64,000 nt of DNA, taken from positions 186,001 to 250,000 of the forward strand of contig NZ_BMND01000006.1 of NCBI RefSeq assembly GCF_014646275.1, in the 5' to 3' direction. A program made the translations under genes and the position numbers. The DNA comes from Streptomyces kronopolitis (GTDB taxonomy: Bacteria; Actinomycetota; Actinomycetes; Streptomycetales; Streptomycetaceae). Shown piece by piece: positions 1 to 10,073 of this stretch. The notes under the pieces are model-generated. The model did no database searches, had not been told where the DNA came from, and was given only the letters and a program-made list of their open reading frames with translations. The number at the start of each line of letters is the position of its first letter. Within the stretch, counting starts at the first letter, position 1.

Positions 1-998
1 CGCTCGTCGCCCACCGGCAGCGGATCGCGCAGATACACCAGGATCGCGTCGGCGAAGGTCGGGACCGTCGCCCGGCACAGGCCGAGCACGATCTCGTCGA
101 GGTCTATGCCGCGGGCGATCCGCCGGGTCGCCGCGCCGATGAACCGCAGCCGGTCCCCGCCGGCCTGCCGGGCCGCCGCCACCTCGCCGCTCTCGCCCGG
201 ATGCGCCGAACGGGCCGGCGGCGGTCCCGCAGGTCCCACCGGAGCCTGCCCAGCGGCCGCCCGCGACGCCTCGGCATGCGGGGCCGCGGGGACCGCGGAC
301 CGCCCGTCGTGCGGCGGCGCCTGCTCCGGCACCGTCCCGCCCGGCTCGCCCTCACGCGGCCACGGCCGCTCGCCGTCCGGAGCGCCGCCCGCCCGCGGGC
401 GCCCGACGCCCTCGCCGCCGTGCCGCGGATGCGGCTCGTGCCGGGGGTCCTCCTCCGGGCCGGACGCCTCGGCGCGGCCCATCGCGCCCCGCGCCACCCG
501 CTGCCCGGCCCGGGTCGCCTCGCGGCCCCCGTCCGCCGCGCCGCCCGGCCGTCCGCTCGCCGACATCGGCACCTCCCCGTACGCGTCGCCATACGCCTCC
601 CCGTACGGGATCGAGGCGTCCGGTGCGACGGCCCGGCCGTCGCGGTGTCCGGTGGCACGCCCACCGGTGTGGCCGGCGGCGCCGTCCGCGTCCGCCGAAG
701 GGTCCCGCCGTGCCGCGCCGTGGTCCGCGGCCGGCTCGTCGTCGAAGCGGCCGCCCGGCGTGCCCGCCGACGCCGTGACGGCGGCACCGGCGAGGCCTAT
801 GTCGTCACCGCCGCGCACCGCGAACCCGCTGCCGGGCACCGGGGCGAACCCCGGCGCGGCCGGCCGGTGCAGGGCGCTGCGCGGGTCGGGGACCGCGCCG
901 AGCGGCGCCGTGCCGGCCGGCCCGCGGGCAGGGGACAGCGAGGGCGCGGCGGCCGGGGCCGGCTGCCGCGGTTCGTGGGAGGTGGGGTGCTCCGTCAC
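1..998 (-). CDS. N-terminal part of a GAF/PP2C-type regulatory protein (runs off window)
   Basis: A reading frame on the minus strand is open from a GTG at 998 to the window edge (about 332 residues, no stop). The first ~270 residues are low-complexity, rich in Pro, Ala, Gly, Asp and Arg, and look disordered. The last ~50 residues change character to an ordered segment, LRFIGAATRRIARGIDLDEI followed by VLGLCRATVPTFADAILVYL, which resembles the start of GAF domains found in Streptomyces SpoIIE-type (PP2C) phosphatases and sensor ATPases. The catalytic part would lie beyond position 1, so the assignment is inference from this short domain start. The start codon is uncertain because no strong ribosome site precedes 998. 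Longer frames on the opposite strand here have no recognisable domain. Confidence 0.6.
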   Translation of the reverse strand, partial: MTEHPTSHEPRQPAPAAAPSLSPARGPAGTAPLGAVPDPRSALHRPAAPGFAPVPGSGFAVRGGDDIGLAGAAVTASAGTPGGRFDDEPAADHGAARRDPSADADGAAGHTGGRATGHRDGRAVAPDASIPYGEAYGDAYGEVPMSASGRPGGAADGGREATRAGQRVARGAMGRAEASGPEEDPRHEPHPRHGGEGVGRPRAGGAPDGERPWPREGEPGGTVPEQAPPHDGRSAVPAAPHAEASRAAAGQAPVGPAGPPPARSAHPGESGEVAAARQAGGDRLRFIGAATRRIARGIDLDEIVLGLCRATVPTFADAILVYLRDPLPVGDE

Positions 999-1087
999 GC
1001 GTGGGATTCCATCCGTCCGGGGCTGTGCGCCGAACGCGCCGCGTCACGGGCGTGCCGCCTGTGCGGCCGCGCCCGGCGCGCCGCGTC

Positions 1088-1771
1088 TCAGGCGCGTCGC
1101 AGGTGCAGAAAGAGCTGGATCTCGGGTGGTACGTCCGTACTCGCCGGGGCGTATGCGTAGGCGTCCTCCCCGACGACGTCGAAACCCGCGTCGTGCACGA
1201 CCCGGCGCAGGTCGTCCCGCAGGTAACCCGATACCCGGATCGAGTTGCCCAGGAACGGAATCGTGAAGTCGTCCACATCCGCCTCGACCATCGACAGGGC
1301 CAGCAGCCCCTCGGGACGTAGCAGATCATGCAGCAGGCCCAGTGCGTAAGGGATTTCGGCACGGGGCAGCATCAGAAGCGAGAAATAGACGGCGGCACCG
1401 TCGAACGAGCCGGGGCCGCCGAGCCGGCCGCCGCGCAGGTCGGCGATGTCCAGCCGGTGGAATTCGGCGCCCGGGACGTGCTCCCGGGCCAGTGCGATCA
1501 TCGAGGGGGAAAGATCGATACCCACCACGCGGTGCCCGGCCTCCGAGAGCTGACGGGCGGTCGGCAGGCCCGTGCCGCACCCCAGATCCAGGATGCGCGA
1601 GCCGGGCGGCAGCGCCTCGGACAGCCAGGCGCCCGAGGCGAGCTGGCCCTCCTTGTGCGGGAAGGCCTCGTCGTACCGGTCGCCGATCGCGTCGAACGCC
1701 TCGGCCTGGCCGGCCCGGTCCAGTGCTAACCGGTTCAGGCCCTCGTATCCGTCGTAGCTCGTCGCGCTCAC
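1088..1771 (-). CDS. Class I SAM-dependent methyltransferase
   Basis: 227 residues. The SAM-binding motif I, ILDLGCGTG, is at about residues 60-68 and the acidic motif II end, VVGIDLS, follows at about 83-89, giving a standard Rossmann-fold methyltransferase. A GTG start at 1771 is preceded by a good AGGAG site. The substrate cannot be told: the family (Methyltransf_25/11 type) acts on small molecules, lipids and proteins. The C-terminal part keeps the family pattern in which the enzyme ends after the seventh strand (EIQLFLHLRRA). It sits alone between the partial regulator and the DUF402 gene, all on the same strand but with gaps of about 90 and 210 bases. Confidence 0.85.
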   Translation of the reverse strand: MSATSYDGYEGLNRLALDRAGQAEAFDAIGDRYDEAFPHKEGQLASGAWLSEALPPGSRILDLGCGTGLPTARQLSEAGHRVVGIDLSPSMIALAREHVPGAEFHRLDIADLRGGRLGGPGSFDGAAVYFSLLMLPRAEIPYALGLLHDLLRPEGLLALSMVEADVDDFTIPFLGNSIRVSGYLRDDLRRVVHDAGFDVVGEDAYAYAPASTDVPPEIQLFLHLRRA

Positions 1772-1982
1772 GACCTCGCTCCTCCTGCGACCGCGGTCAA
1801 GTTCGTTTTCCAGTTCTGGAGTTGCGCCTGTGCAGTCTTGCGGAGGACGATCCTACGTTTGACGGCCGGGGGCGCAGCAAGGGGGCTCGGCCCCGCTCCG
1901 CGCCCCGCGTGGAACAGCTTTGCCCATAGGCGCACCTTTCCACGGTTCGCCCCCTTCACTCCCGTCGGTTCACTTCACTCCC

Positions 1983-2729
1983 TTACGACCGCAAACGATC
2001 CGGCGCGCGGTCCCACTCCTCCGGGAGCGCCGGGATCCGCCAGGACGGGTCGGGCCGCCAGTCCTCCCAGCCGTCGGAGTAGGGGCCGCGCCAGGCCGTG
2101 ATCTGCGCGATCGCGGCCCGGCCCGCCGATCTGACCTCGGCGGCCCGCGCCTTCGTCATCAGCCCGTCCCGCTGCGCCTGGGCGAACTCGTCCTCGTCGC
2201 GCCACTCCCAGTGCCGGTCCGGATAGACGCAGATGTCGAGGAAGTGGTCCTCGGAGTCAATGCCGCCCGACCAACGGCGGCGCGGCTCCTCCAGGTTGAC
2301 GTACCAGTTCTTGAACTGCCAGCCGCGCTCCCAGAACAGCCACACCGACCAGGGGTCGCCGGGCCGGGCCAGCTTCAGCACGCCGGTGCCGAACCACTGG
2401 TCGCGGGTGGTGCGGCGGGGCTTGGTGTAGCGGGTGGACAGCGGCTCGCGGTGCACCGGCGTGCCGTCGGCGAGCACCGGCTTGATGCACGGGGTGCCGG
2501 GCGCCATCCACACCGCCAGCAGCTCCGCGGTGTCCTGCACGACGGTCATCGGACGGCAGATGTGGAACCGGCGGGCGTCGGCGTTGTCGCGATAGCGCCA
2601 CAGGACGTGGTCCCCGGGCGCCCAGCGGCCCGCGTCCGCCGCGCCGTTCGCCCGCCGCGCCCGGGGCGTCCCGCGCCCGCCGGCCGTCCCCGCCCCGCCC
2701 TCCGCCGTGTCCACCGTGTCCGCTGTCAT
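1983..2729 (-). CDS. DUF402 domain protein
   Basis: 248 residues. The first ~40 residues are Ala/Gly/Arg-rich linker. The rest matches the DUF402 fold as found in actinobacteria: GDHVLWRYRDN near residue 45, an aromatic-rich middle with WLFWERGWQFKNWYVNLEEP, then the acidic metal-site pattern GIDSEDHFLDICVYPD and EWRDEDEF. DUF402 proteins such as FomD and Ntdp are nucleotide or CMP-phosphonate hydrolases that bind divalent metal through these acidic residues, so a phosphohydrolase role is possible but unproven here. It lies upstream of fumC on the minus strand in the same position as a conserved hypothetical next to fumC in other streptomycetes. Confidence 0.8.
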   Translation of the reverse strand: MTADTVDTAEGGAGTAGGRGTPRARRANGAADAGRWAPGDHVLWRYRDNADARRFHICRPMTVVQDTAELLAVWMAPGTPCIKPVLADGTPVHREPLSTRYTKPRRTTRDQWFGTGVLKLARPGDPWSVWLFWERGWQFKNWYVNLEEPRRRWSGGIDSEDHFLDICVYPDRHWEWRDEDEFAQAQRDGLMTKARAAEVRSAGRAAIAQITAWRGPYSDGWEDWRPDPSWRIPALPEEWDRAPDRLRS

Positions 2730-2836
2730 GCGCAGATCTTAGAGGCGCCGCATGACGCGCGCCGTGACCTGAGCCGCACCATGCGTGACGGGCGGGTAAC
2801 GTGTGCCGCCAGGTCTGCCGTGTGCAACGACACCGC

Positions 2837-4258
2837 TTACGTCTGCGCCGGCCGGGTCATCCGCAGGACGTCCAGCGCCTCGTCCAGCTGCTCCTCGCTC
2901 AGCAGCCCCCGCTCGATGTAGCCGCCCTCCAGGACCACCTGACGGATGGTCTTCCGCTCGGCCAGCGACGCCTTCGCGACCTTGGCGGCCTCCTCGTAGC
3001 CCAGGTAGCGGTTGAGCGGGGTGACGACCGACGGCGACGACTCGGCGTACTCCCGGGCGCGATCGACGTGCGCGGTGATCCCGTCGATGGTGCGGTCCGC
3101 CAGCAGCCGCGAGACATTGGCCAGCAGCCGCACCGACTCCAGCACGTTCTTCGCGATCACCGGCAGCATCACGTTCAGCTCGAAGTTGCCGGCCGCCCCG
3201 GCCGCCGCCACCGTCGCGTCATTGCCGGTGACCTGCGCGGCGACCATCAACACCGCCTCGGGGACCACCGGGTTGACCTTCCCCGGCATGATCGACGAGC
3301 CCGGCTGGAGGTCCGGCAGCGAGATCTCCGCGAGGCCGGTCCGCGGGCCGGACGCCATCCACCGCAGATCATTGGCGATCTTCGTCAGCCCGACCCCGAT
3401 CGTCCGCAGCTGCCCGCTGGTCTCCACGATCCCGTCGCGCGCCCCCTGCGCCTCGAAGTGGTCGCGCGCCTCGGTCAGCGGCAGCCCGGTCGCCCGCGCC
3501 ACCTCGGCGATCACCGCGGCCGGGAAGCCGGGCGGGGTGTTGATGCCGGTGCCCACCGCCGTGCCGCCCAGCGGGAGTTCGGCCAGCCGCGGCAGCGAGG
3601 CCCGCAGCCGCTCGATGCCGTACCGCACCTGCGCCGCGTAGCCGCCGAACTCCTGGCCCAGCGTCACCGGTGTGGCGTCCATCAGATGCGTCCGCCCCGA
3701 CTTCACGACCTCGGTGAACTCCTCGGCCTTGCGCTCCAGCGCCTCCGCGAGATGCTCCAGCGCCGGAATCAGGTCGTTCAGCACCGCGGAGGTCGCCGCG
3801 ATGTGGATCGAGGACGGGAAGACGTCGTTGGACGACTGGCTGGCGTTGACGTGGTCGTTCGGGTGCACCTCGCGGCCCAGCCGCTCGCTCGCCAGCGTCG
3901 CGATGACCTCGTTGGCGTTCATGTTCGACGAGGTCCCGGACCCGGTCTGGAACACGTCGACGGGGAAGTGCTCGTCCCACTGCCCCGCGGCGACGGCCGC
4001 GGCCGCCTCCTGGACGGCCCCGGCGATGTCCTTGTCCAGCACGCCCAGCTCGCCGTTGACCAGGGCGGCGGCGCCCTTGATCCGGGCCAGCGCCTCGATG
4101 TGCGCCCGCTCCAGCCGCTGCCCGGAGACCGGGAAGTTCTCCACCGCCCGCTGGGTCTGCGCCCGCCACTTGGCGTGCGCCGGCACCCGCACCTCGCCCA
4201 TGGAGTCGTGCTCGGTCCTGAACCCGCCGGCACCACCGGCGTCGCTGTGATCGCTCAT
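2837..4258 (-). CDS. fumC: Fumarate hydratase class II
   Basis: 473 residues from the ATG at 4258. The enzyme reversibly hydrates fumarate to L-malate in the TCA cycle and acts as a cytosolic tetramer without an iron-sulfur cluster. The superfamily signature [11 protein letters not shown] is present near residue 317, [14 protein letters not shown] near 105 and the [14 protein letters not shown] active-site stretch near 130. The length fits the usual 460-470. The frame is open upstream to a GTG at 4300, but the N-terminus MSDHSDAGG followed by [15 protein letters not shown] is the typical actinobacterial beginning, so 4258 is preferred. A second, unrelated fumarase is encoded about 2.3 kb upstream (6552-8225), so fumarase activity is duplicated. 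Confidence 0.95.
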   Translation of the reverse strand: MSDHSDAGGAGGFRTEHDSMGEVRVPAHAKWRAQTQRAVENFPVSGQRLERAHIEALARIKGAAALVNGELGVLDKDIAGAVQEAAAAVAAGQWDEHFPVDVFQTGSGTSSNMNANEVIATLASERLGREVHPNDHVNASQSSNDVFPSSIHIAATSAVLNDLIPALEHLAEALERKAEEFTEVVKSGRTHLMDATPVTLGQEFGGYAAQVRYGIERLRASLPRLAELPLGGTAVGTGINTPPGFPAAVIAEVARATGLPLTEARDHFEAQGARDGIVETSGQLRTIGVGLTKIANDLRWMASGPRTGLAEISLPDLQPGSSIMPGKVNPVVPEAVLMVAAQVTGNDATVAAAGAAGNFELNVMLPVIAKNVLESVRLLANVSRLLADRTIDGITAHVDRAREYAESSPSVVTPLNRYLGYEEAAKVAKASLAERKTIRQVVLEGGYIERGLLSEEQLDEALDVLRMTRPAQT

Positions 4259-4309
4259 ACCTATGTCAGTGCCCGCGAACGGCGATCTGTTCCCGGACAC
4301 GCACGGAAG

Positions 4310-4804
4310 TCACCTGCCCGACGGGCATCCGCCGCGCCCCGTGCGACGTCCGGGGCGCGGCGGTGGCCTGCCGGGCCCTACGTGCCGTCGCCGCCTTGTG
4401 GGGAGGGCTCCCGAGGAGCTTCCGGGTGGCATCGGCCCGCCGTCGTGCTTCCCACCGTCCTGAGCGGTCGCCTCCTTGTCCCGGGGATGCCGGAAGGGGA
4501 TTCCACGCCACCCTTCAGCGTCGGGAACGCGTGCGTGATACGTATCCACGGCAGCAGCGTTCATCCGCCCACCTCCTCTTACGTGCGGGTGGTTACGCAG
4601 CTGCGTGGTGCATTCCGCGACCCTCGACAAGTCGTCCCCGTCCTCAGCCTCTGCGCGCTGCTCGGCCGGCGCCATGCAGACATCGCGATTCTCGGTGGGC
4701 GTGGGCGGCGCGGGTGGAAGCGAAAGGTGCACAGGTAACTTCATCGTCGTACGTGCGTCGCTCATGGCGTCGCCTCCCCGGCTCGGCTGCTTGGTGAAAG
4801 CCAT
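4310..4804 (-). CDS. Possible small hypothetical protein, perhaps with a damaged 3' end
   Basis: A 164-codon frame begins at ATG 4804 (another ATG at 4765). The stretch CMAPAEQRAEAEDGDDLSRV followed by AECTTQLRNHPH resembles a family of short Streptomyces proteins in which a Cys-containing helix ends in a 'C-N/T-x-x-L-R-x-HPH' tail. In that family the protein normally stops soon after HPH. Here the frame goes on for about 90 residues that become Arg/Pro/Gly-rich and run into a hairpin (4329-4363), so the true stop may have been lost by frameshift or the gene may be decayed. It follows the Scr1-type regulator in the same direction. Without it, the 570 bases between fumC and 4829 hold nothing else I recognise. 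Confidence 0.35.
   Translation of the reverse strand: MAFTKQPSRGGDAMSDARTTMKLPVHLSLPPAPPTPTENRDVCMAPAEQRAEAEDGDDLSRVAECTTQLRNHPHVRGGGRMNAAAVDTYHARVPDAEGWRGIPFRHPRDKEATAQDGGKHDGGPMPPGSSSGALPTRRRRHVGPGRPPPRPGRRTGRGGCPSGR
4329..4363. terminator. Hairpin upstream of fumC
   Basis: A perfect 12-bp GC stem (4329-4340 with 4352-4363) encloses an 11-base loop. There is no T-tract, as is common in Streptomyces. It would separate fumC from transcripts of the regulator operon upstream. Confidence 0.55.
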
Positions 4805-4828
4805 GATCCGGCGGGGAGCGGGATTCGC

Positions 4829-5680
4829 CTAGCCGCTTTCCTGTTCGCGCACGAACTCGTCTCTGATGCTCTCCAGCATTTCGCGCGCCTCGTCACCGGA
4901 AAGTGCCAAGGCTGCGAACCCCTCGAACTTGCGGGCATAGAGGGCGACGTCGCGGGGGTCGGTCACCAGCACTTCGGCGTGTACGGTCTCGACGGACACA
5001 GTACGGTCATCCCGGATGACAAAGGAGTGATTGGCGATGTCATGCTGACGCGCTGACAGGGGCACGATGCGGACATCCATATGGGACAGCCGCGAGAGAG
5101 ACGCGATCCGATCGAGCTGCTCGGCCATCCTGGAAGCCGTCACGATGCGCCAGCGCAGTACAGGTTCCGTGATTACGAAATGAAATTCCTTGGCCGAGTC
5201 ATGGAGGACCTGCTGACGTTCCCTGCGCGCGCTGACGGTCTTGGTGAGTACATCCTCGCCGAGGCTGTGGCGGGAGAGGACGGCCCTGATGTACTCCGGC
5301 GTTTGCAGGAGGCCGGGAACCAACGCCGGCTGGAAGAGCCGCAGCACTCTCATCTGGGCTTCCAGTGCCCTTGTCTGCCGCTGAGCCTTGTGCACGCCCA
5401 TGCGGCGGATGAGGCGCCACGCTGTGGCTTCGGTTGCCGCTGCTCGGACGGCCTCCAGGTACTCTGCCTTGACCTCATCGGACACGCCGATGGCCGTGAG
5501 GATGCGCTCCACGTCAACGACCGACGGGGCGGCCTTCGCAGTCTCGATCTTGCTCAACTTGCTGGCGGACATGACGGCGCCGCGGGCGACGGCCTTGGCT
5601 TCCTTCCCGGAAGCTTGCCGTAGCGCCCGCAGTGCCGCCCCCAGTTCTTCTCTCTTCACTCGGCGTGCTCTGCCCACCAT
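4829..5680 (-). CDS. Helix-turn-helix regulator with DUF5753 (Scr1-type antitoxin-like) domain
   Basis: 283 residues. An XRE-type helix-turn-helix occupies about residues 5-65 (LGAALRALRQASGKEAKAVA ... SASKLSKIETAK). A DUF5753 ligand or partner-binding domain fills about 105-280, recognisable from the pattern LFQPALVPGLLQTPEYIRAV and the LSRLSHMDVRIVPL and SVETVHAEVLVTDP segments. Streptomyces genomes hold dozens of such regulators, usually paired with a small DUF397, ATPase or DUF6879 protein. Here the partner is the DUF6879 gene directly upstream, whose stop overlaps this start by 25 bases, so the two are translationally linked. The family is called Scr1 antitoxin-like, but a toxin role for the partner is not proven. 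Confidence 0.85.
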   Translation of the reverse strand: MVGRARRVKREELGAALRALRQASGKEAKAVARGAVMSASKLSKIETAKAAPSVVDVERILTAIGVSDEVKAEYLEAVRAAATEATAWRLIRRMGVHKAQRQTRALEAQMRVLRLFQPALVPGLLQTPEYIRAVLSRHSLGEDVLTKTVSARRERQQVLHDSAKEFHFVITEPVLRWRIVTASRMAEQLDRIASLSRLSHMDVRIVPLSARQHDIANHSFVIRDDRTVSVETVHAEVLVTDPRDVALYARKFEGFAALALSGDEAREMLESIRDEFVREQESG

Positions 5681-6174
5681 TCGGAGAACGGCTGGGCGCG
5701 AGCCATCGCCGAGTCGCGGTACGCGCGGAATTCCTCCGCCCGTTCCGAGGTGAGGATGTCAGCCCCGAGGAACGCTCCGTCCTCCGTATAGTTCAGGACC
5801 CCTGGTGTCAGGCCGTCCATCAACCAGAAATCCGGAACGCCCTCCAAGGGGTTCGGTCGACCGGTGATGTCGAGGATGAAGAACTCTTCACCGCCTGTCG
5901 CATTCTTTTGATAGCCCCATGCCAGTTCGAACCGCAGGTACGGGGTGAGGGGGCGAGAGACGATGTGCACCCGGTAGATCCGTTTGCCCTTGGTGGTGTG
6001 CGAGCGGAGTTCCGTCACCCATGCGTCGTTGTAGTCGGCCGGCTGGCGCTCCCCGGCAAGGAACGCCCGATAGGCGTCCACATTTCCCGACTTGCTGTAG
6101 TCGTCCAGGGTTTCCAGGCGGAAGGCCTCCTGCTCGAAGGTGTCGAACAGTTCGCTGAGGGTCTTAGGCGCCAC
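5656..6174 (-). CDS. DUF6879 family protein
   Basis: 172 residues. The family pattern is clear: FDTFEQEAFRLETLDDYSKSG, then AGERQPADYNDAWVTELRSH, GKRIYRVHIVSRPLTPYLRF, E-x-FFILD and FWLMDG, ending FSEWW. The function of DUF6879 is not established. It is nearly always encoded next to a DUF5753/XRE regulator, as here, and the pair is suspected of acting as a regulator/effector unit. The gene overlaps the 5' end of the regulator by 25 bases and the 3' end of the 65-residue gene upstream by 11 bases, forming a tight three-gene operon. Confidence 0.85.
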   Translation of the reverse strand: MAPKTLSELFDTFEQEAFRLETLDDYSKSGNVDAYRAFLAGERQPADYNDAWVTELRSHTTKGKRIYRVHIVSRPLTPYLRFELAWGYQKNATGGEEFFILDITGRPNPLEGVPDFWLMDGLTPGVLNYTEDGAFLGADILTSERAEEFRAYRDSAMARAQPFSEWWAEHAE

Positions 6175-6361
6175 GGAGCCCCTTCCGGATCAGATCGAAA
6201 AAGAGCTGCTCAGGGATCTCGACGACGGTTTCATGTGCGGGGAGATCGAGCTCGTGATCGCCCGGCGTCTCCCCCTGCACCAGCAGAGTTCCCCGGTCGG
6301 TGGCATAGATGGTCGGGCAGTCCTTCAAGTCGCAGGTGCTTACCAGCTTGGTGACCTTCAC
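6164..6361 (-). CDS. Small hypothetical protein, first gene of the DUF6879/regulator operon
   Basis: 65 residues, ATG at 6361 preceded by an A/G-rich GGGAATTCCT region. The sequence begins KVTKLVSTCDLKDCPTIYAT and is acidic in the middle (GETPGDHELDLPAHETVVEI). Two cysteines in a C-x4-C spacing (STCDLKDCPT) could bind metal. Small proteins of this pattern are frequently found at the head of DUF6879/XRE pairs in Streptomyces. Its 3' end overlaps the DUF6879 start. I know of no function for it. Confidence 0.7.
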   Translation of the reverse strand: MKVTKLVSTCDLKDCPTIYATDRGTLLVQGETPGDHELDLPAHETVVEIPEQLFFDLIRKGLRGA

Positions 6362-6504
6362 AGGAATTCCCTTCCCGGCCTTCAGCGTGTGTCACGGTCG
6401 ATGCTGGCGAGCAACCGGCCAACGGCGCAAGGGTTTCCGGTTTCGGGAACAGGAAACCAGGCACTCCGGGCATGGGGCGGTACGGATTCGGGAGCGGAAG
6501 GCAA

Positions 6505-6540
6505 CGAGAGAGCCCCCGGCGCACGCCGGGGGCTCTCTCG
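6505..6540. terminator. Strong hairpin terminator after the class I fumarase gene
   Basis: A perfect 16-bp stem (6505-6520 with 6525-6540) and a GCAC tetraloop lie 11 bases past the fumarase stop. This is one of the strongest stems in the window. Confidence 0.85.
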
Positions 6541-6551
6541 GAGGTGGTGGC

Positions 6552-8225
<1,674 letters not shown>

Positions 8226-8465
8226 CGAAGGTCATTCCTTACTCGGAGGGGTCCGGCTGGCATCTACGGCAGCGCCTGAACAGCGTAGAACCCCGGCGGC
8301 CCGGCACGGCTGTGAGGTAAGGCTCAGTAGGTGCGCGCGGCCCCGTCCGGCCGCCGGTACGGGCCCCCGGCCGTCCCGTCGCCCCGCCGCCCGCCGTGGC
8401 CTGATTCCCGCCTCTCCCGCCCCGGACCCTGGTCGCGATCTATCGCGTTTCGCTACTCTGGGGCG

Positions 8466-9356
8466 GTGACTGAAGACAACGGGGGACGACCGGGCTCACA
8501 CACCCCGCCCGGATCGCTGCAGAAGACGGACCGGCGGCCGGACGGGCCGCCGGTGAAACTGACCAAACAGCCGCCGACCGCGGTGGCCGAGGGCGACCTG
8601 CGCGCGTCCGACGCGGACCGCGACCGGGTCGCCGAGATCCTCCGCGAGGCCCTCGCGGAGGGCCGGCTGGATCCCGAGGAGCACGCCGAGCGGATCGACA
8701 CGGTCTACCGCGCCAAGACCATGGGCGAGCTGGAGCCCGTCCTGCGGGATCTGCCCGCGGCGGCCGGCAGCCGTCCGGACTCCGTGGGTCAGTTCCACGG
8801 CTCCGGCGCCCCGGTGCCGGACCAGAACCTCGTCGCGGTGTTCAGTGCCTCGGTGCGCAAGGGCCGCTGGCGGGTTCCCGCGCGGATCAACGCCTTCGCG
8901 TTCTTCGGCTCCGTCGAGATCGACCTGACCGAGGCGGTCTTCCCGCAGCAGCAGGTCCAGATCAACGCCACCTCGATCTTCGGCAGCGTCGACATCCGGG
9001 TGCCGGAGAACGTCACGCTGCGCAGCAACGGCTCCGGCGTGCTGGGCAGTTTCGAGGTCACGACCCACGACGCGGAGGACGCCGACGCCCCGCAGGTCCT
9101 GGTCAACGGCCTCGCCGTGCTGGGCAGTGTGGAAGCCCGGCCCAAGCGGGGCGCCTGGATCCGCGATTTGCGCGACCGGCTGCGCGAGGGCCGCCGGGAA
9201 CTGCGGCAGCAGCTGCGCGAGGACCATCTCGATCGCCATGCGCGGCTCTTCGAGGAGCACCGCGAGCGCCACGAGTACCTGCGCGAGGAGCGGCGCGACC
9301 TGCACGACCAGCTGCGCTCCGCGCGCCGCGCACGCCGGGACCGCTTCGACGGCTGA
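8466..9356 (+). CDS. DUF1707 (SHOCT-like) domain protein
   Basis: 296 residues from a GTG at 8466; the frame is open further upstream but without family resemblance. After a 40-residue polar lead, residues ~42-95 carry the DUF1707 pattern LRASDADRDRVAEILREALA followed by EGRLDPEEHAERIDTVYRAK. The middle (~125-220) is a beta-rich cell-wall-active-antibiotics-response-like segment with repeated FGSV/LGSV turns (FFGSVEIDL, IFGSVDIRV, VLGSFEV, VLGSVEA), suggesting a right-handed beta-helix. The last 60 residues are a highly charged Arg/Glu coiled coil. DUF1707 proteins are cytoplasmic-face membrane-associated or regulatory proteins of unknown role. It stands alone, divergent from the class I fumarase gene. 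Confidence 0.85.
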   Translation: MTEDNGGRPGSHTPPGSLQKTDRRPDGPPVKLTKQPPTAVAEGDLRASDADRDRVAEILREALAEGRLDPEEHAERIDTVYRAKTMGELEPVLRDLPAAAGSRPDSVGQFHGSGAPVPDQNLVAVFSASVRKGRWRVPARINAFAFFGSVEIDLTEAVFPQQQVQINATSIFGSVDIRVPENVTLRSNGSGVLGSFEVTTHDAEDADAPQVLVNGLAVLGSVEARPKRGAWIRDLRDRLREGRRELRQQLREDHLDRHARLFEEHRERHEYLREERRDLHDQLRSARRARRDRFDG

Positions 9357-9361
9357 CCGTA

Positions 9362-9392
9362 CGGCCCGGGGCGGAGCCGCTTCCCCGGGCCG
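9362..9392 (+). terminator. Hairpin after the DUF1707 gene
   Basis: A perfect 10-bp GC stem (9362-9371 with 9383-9392) begins six bases past the stop codon. Confidence 0.65.
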
Positions 9393-9591
9393 CGGGCCAA
9401 CTGCCCGTGCGGGTGCGGCCGTCGGCGGCGTTCTTCCTGTAGTCGCACGATCGCCACGGTGTGCATAAGCGTGCGCACAGCGGGTAGGGCTGGTGCATCG
9501 TCTCTCGTGCGGCTGCGGGGTGCGAAAAGGCCGTGCGCAGCGAGACGGGCAAGGGTGATTCTCTCGCCGAAGCCGTCGTCAGGAGTAGACC

Positions 9592-9951
9592 GTGCTGCTA
9601 CCGCATCAGACTCTGCAGGATGCCGCTGTCGTTCCGCCCCCGCAAGTGCCTGATCGTGACGAGGCCGGCCCCTGGCATGCGGAGGCGGTGTGCCGGCGGG
9701 ACGAGGCCGGGTTGTTCTTCGCTCCGTCGAAGGAGCCGACCGCCGCGCGGCTGGCCAGGGAGGAGGCCGCCAAGCGGGTGTGCGCCCGCTGTCCGGTGAT
9801 GGTCGAGTGCCGGGAGCACGCACTGCTCCAGCCCGAGCCGTACGGCGTCTGGGGCGGACTGACCGCGGCCGAGCGGCGGGTCGTGCTGACCCGGCGCCGG
9901 CGCCGGGAGGCCGAACTCCCGCGTGCGGCCCCGATGCCCGCGGCAGGCTGA
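9592..9951 (+). CDS. wblI: WhiB-family iron-sulfur transcriptional regulator
   Basis: 119 residues. Four cysteines hold the 4Fe-4S cluster: C34, then C64-x2-C67-x5-C73 in VCARCPVMVEC. The WhiB turn GVWGG is at 85-89, followed by an Arg-rich C-terminal tail (RRRRR) for DNA binding. The GTG start at 9592 has an AGGAG site nine bases upstream. WhiB-like proteins work with the principal sigma factor as redox- or NO-responsive regulators of development and stress in actinobacteria. The position between a DUF1707 gene and glpX matches wblI (SCO5046) of S. coelicolor, which is the reason for the symbol; the family call is certain, the paralogue call rests on synteny. Confidence 0.9.
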   Translation: MLLPHQTLQDAAVVPPPQVPDRDEAGPWHAEAVCRRDEAGLFFAPSKEPTAARLAREEAAKRVCARCPVMVECREHALLQPEPYGVWGGLTAAERRVVLTRRRRREAELPRAAPMPAAG

Positions 9952-10000
9952 CCACCGCGACATCGGCTTCGGCTCGTCGGGCGCCACCGGGCGTCCGGGC

Positions 10001-10041
10001 CGCCTCGCCCCCGCCGGGGACTCCCCGGCGGGGGCGAGGCG
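10001..10041. terminator. Bidirectional hairpin between wblI and glpX
   Basis: A 19-bp perfect stem (10001-10019 with 10023-10041) and a 3-base loop sit between the convergent ends of the two genes. Confidence 0.85.
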
Positions 10042-10073
10042 CGTGCGCGACCGGCGGGGCCGCGGGGTCGTCG

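Noticed and set aside
106..1266. Long plus-strand frames over the first kilobase
   Set aside because: Their translations are Arg/Pro/Ala-rich without domains, while the minus frame from 998 ends in a recognisable GAF-like segment.
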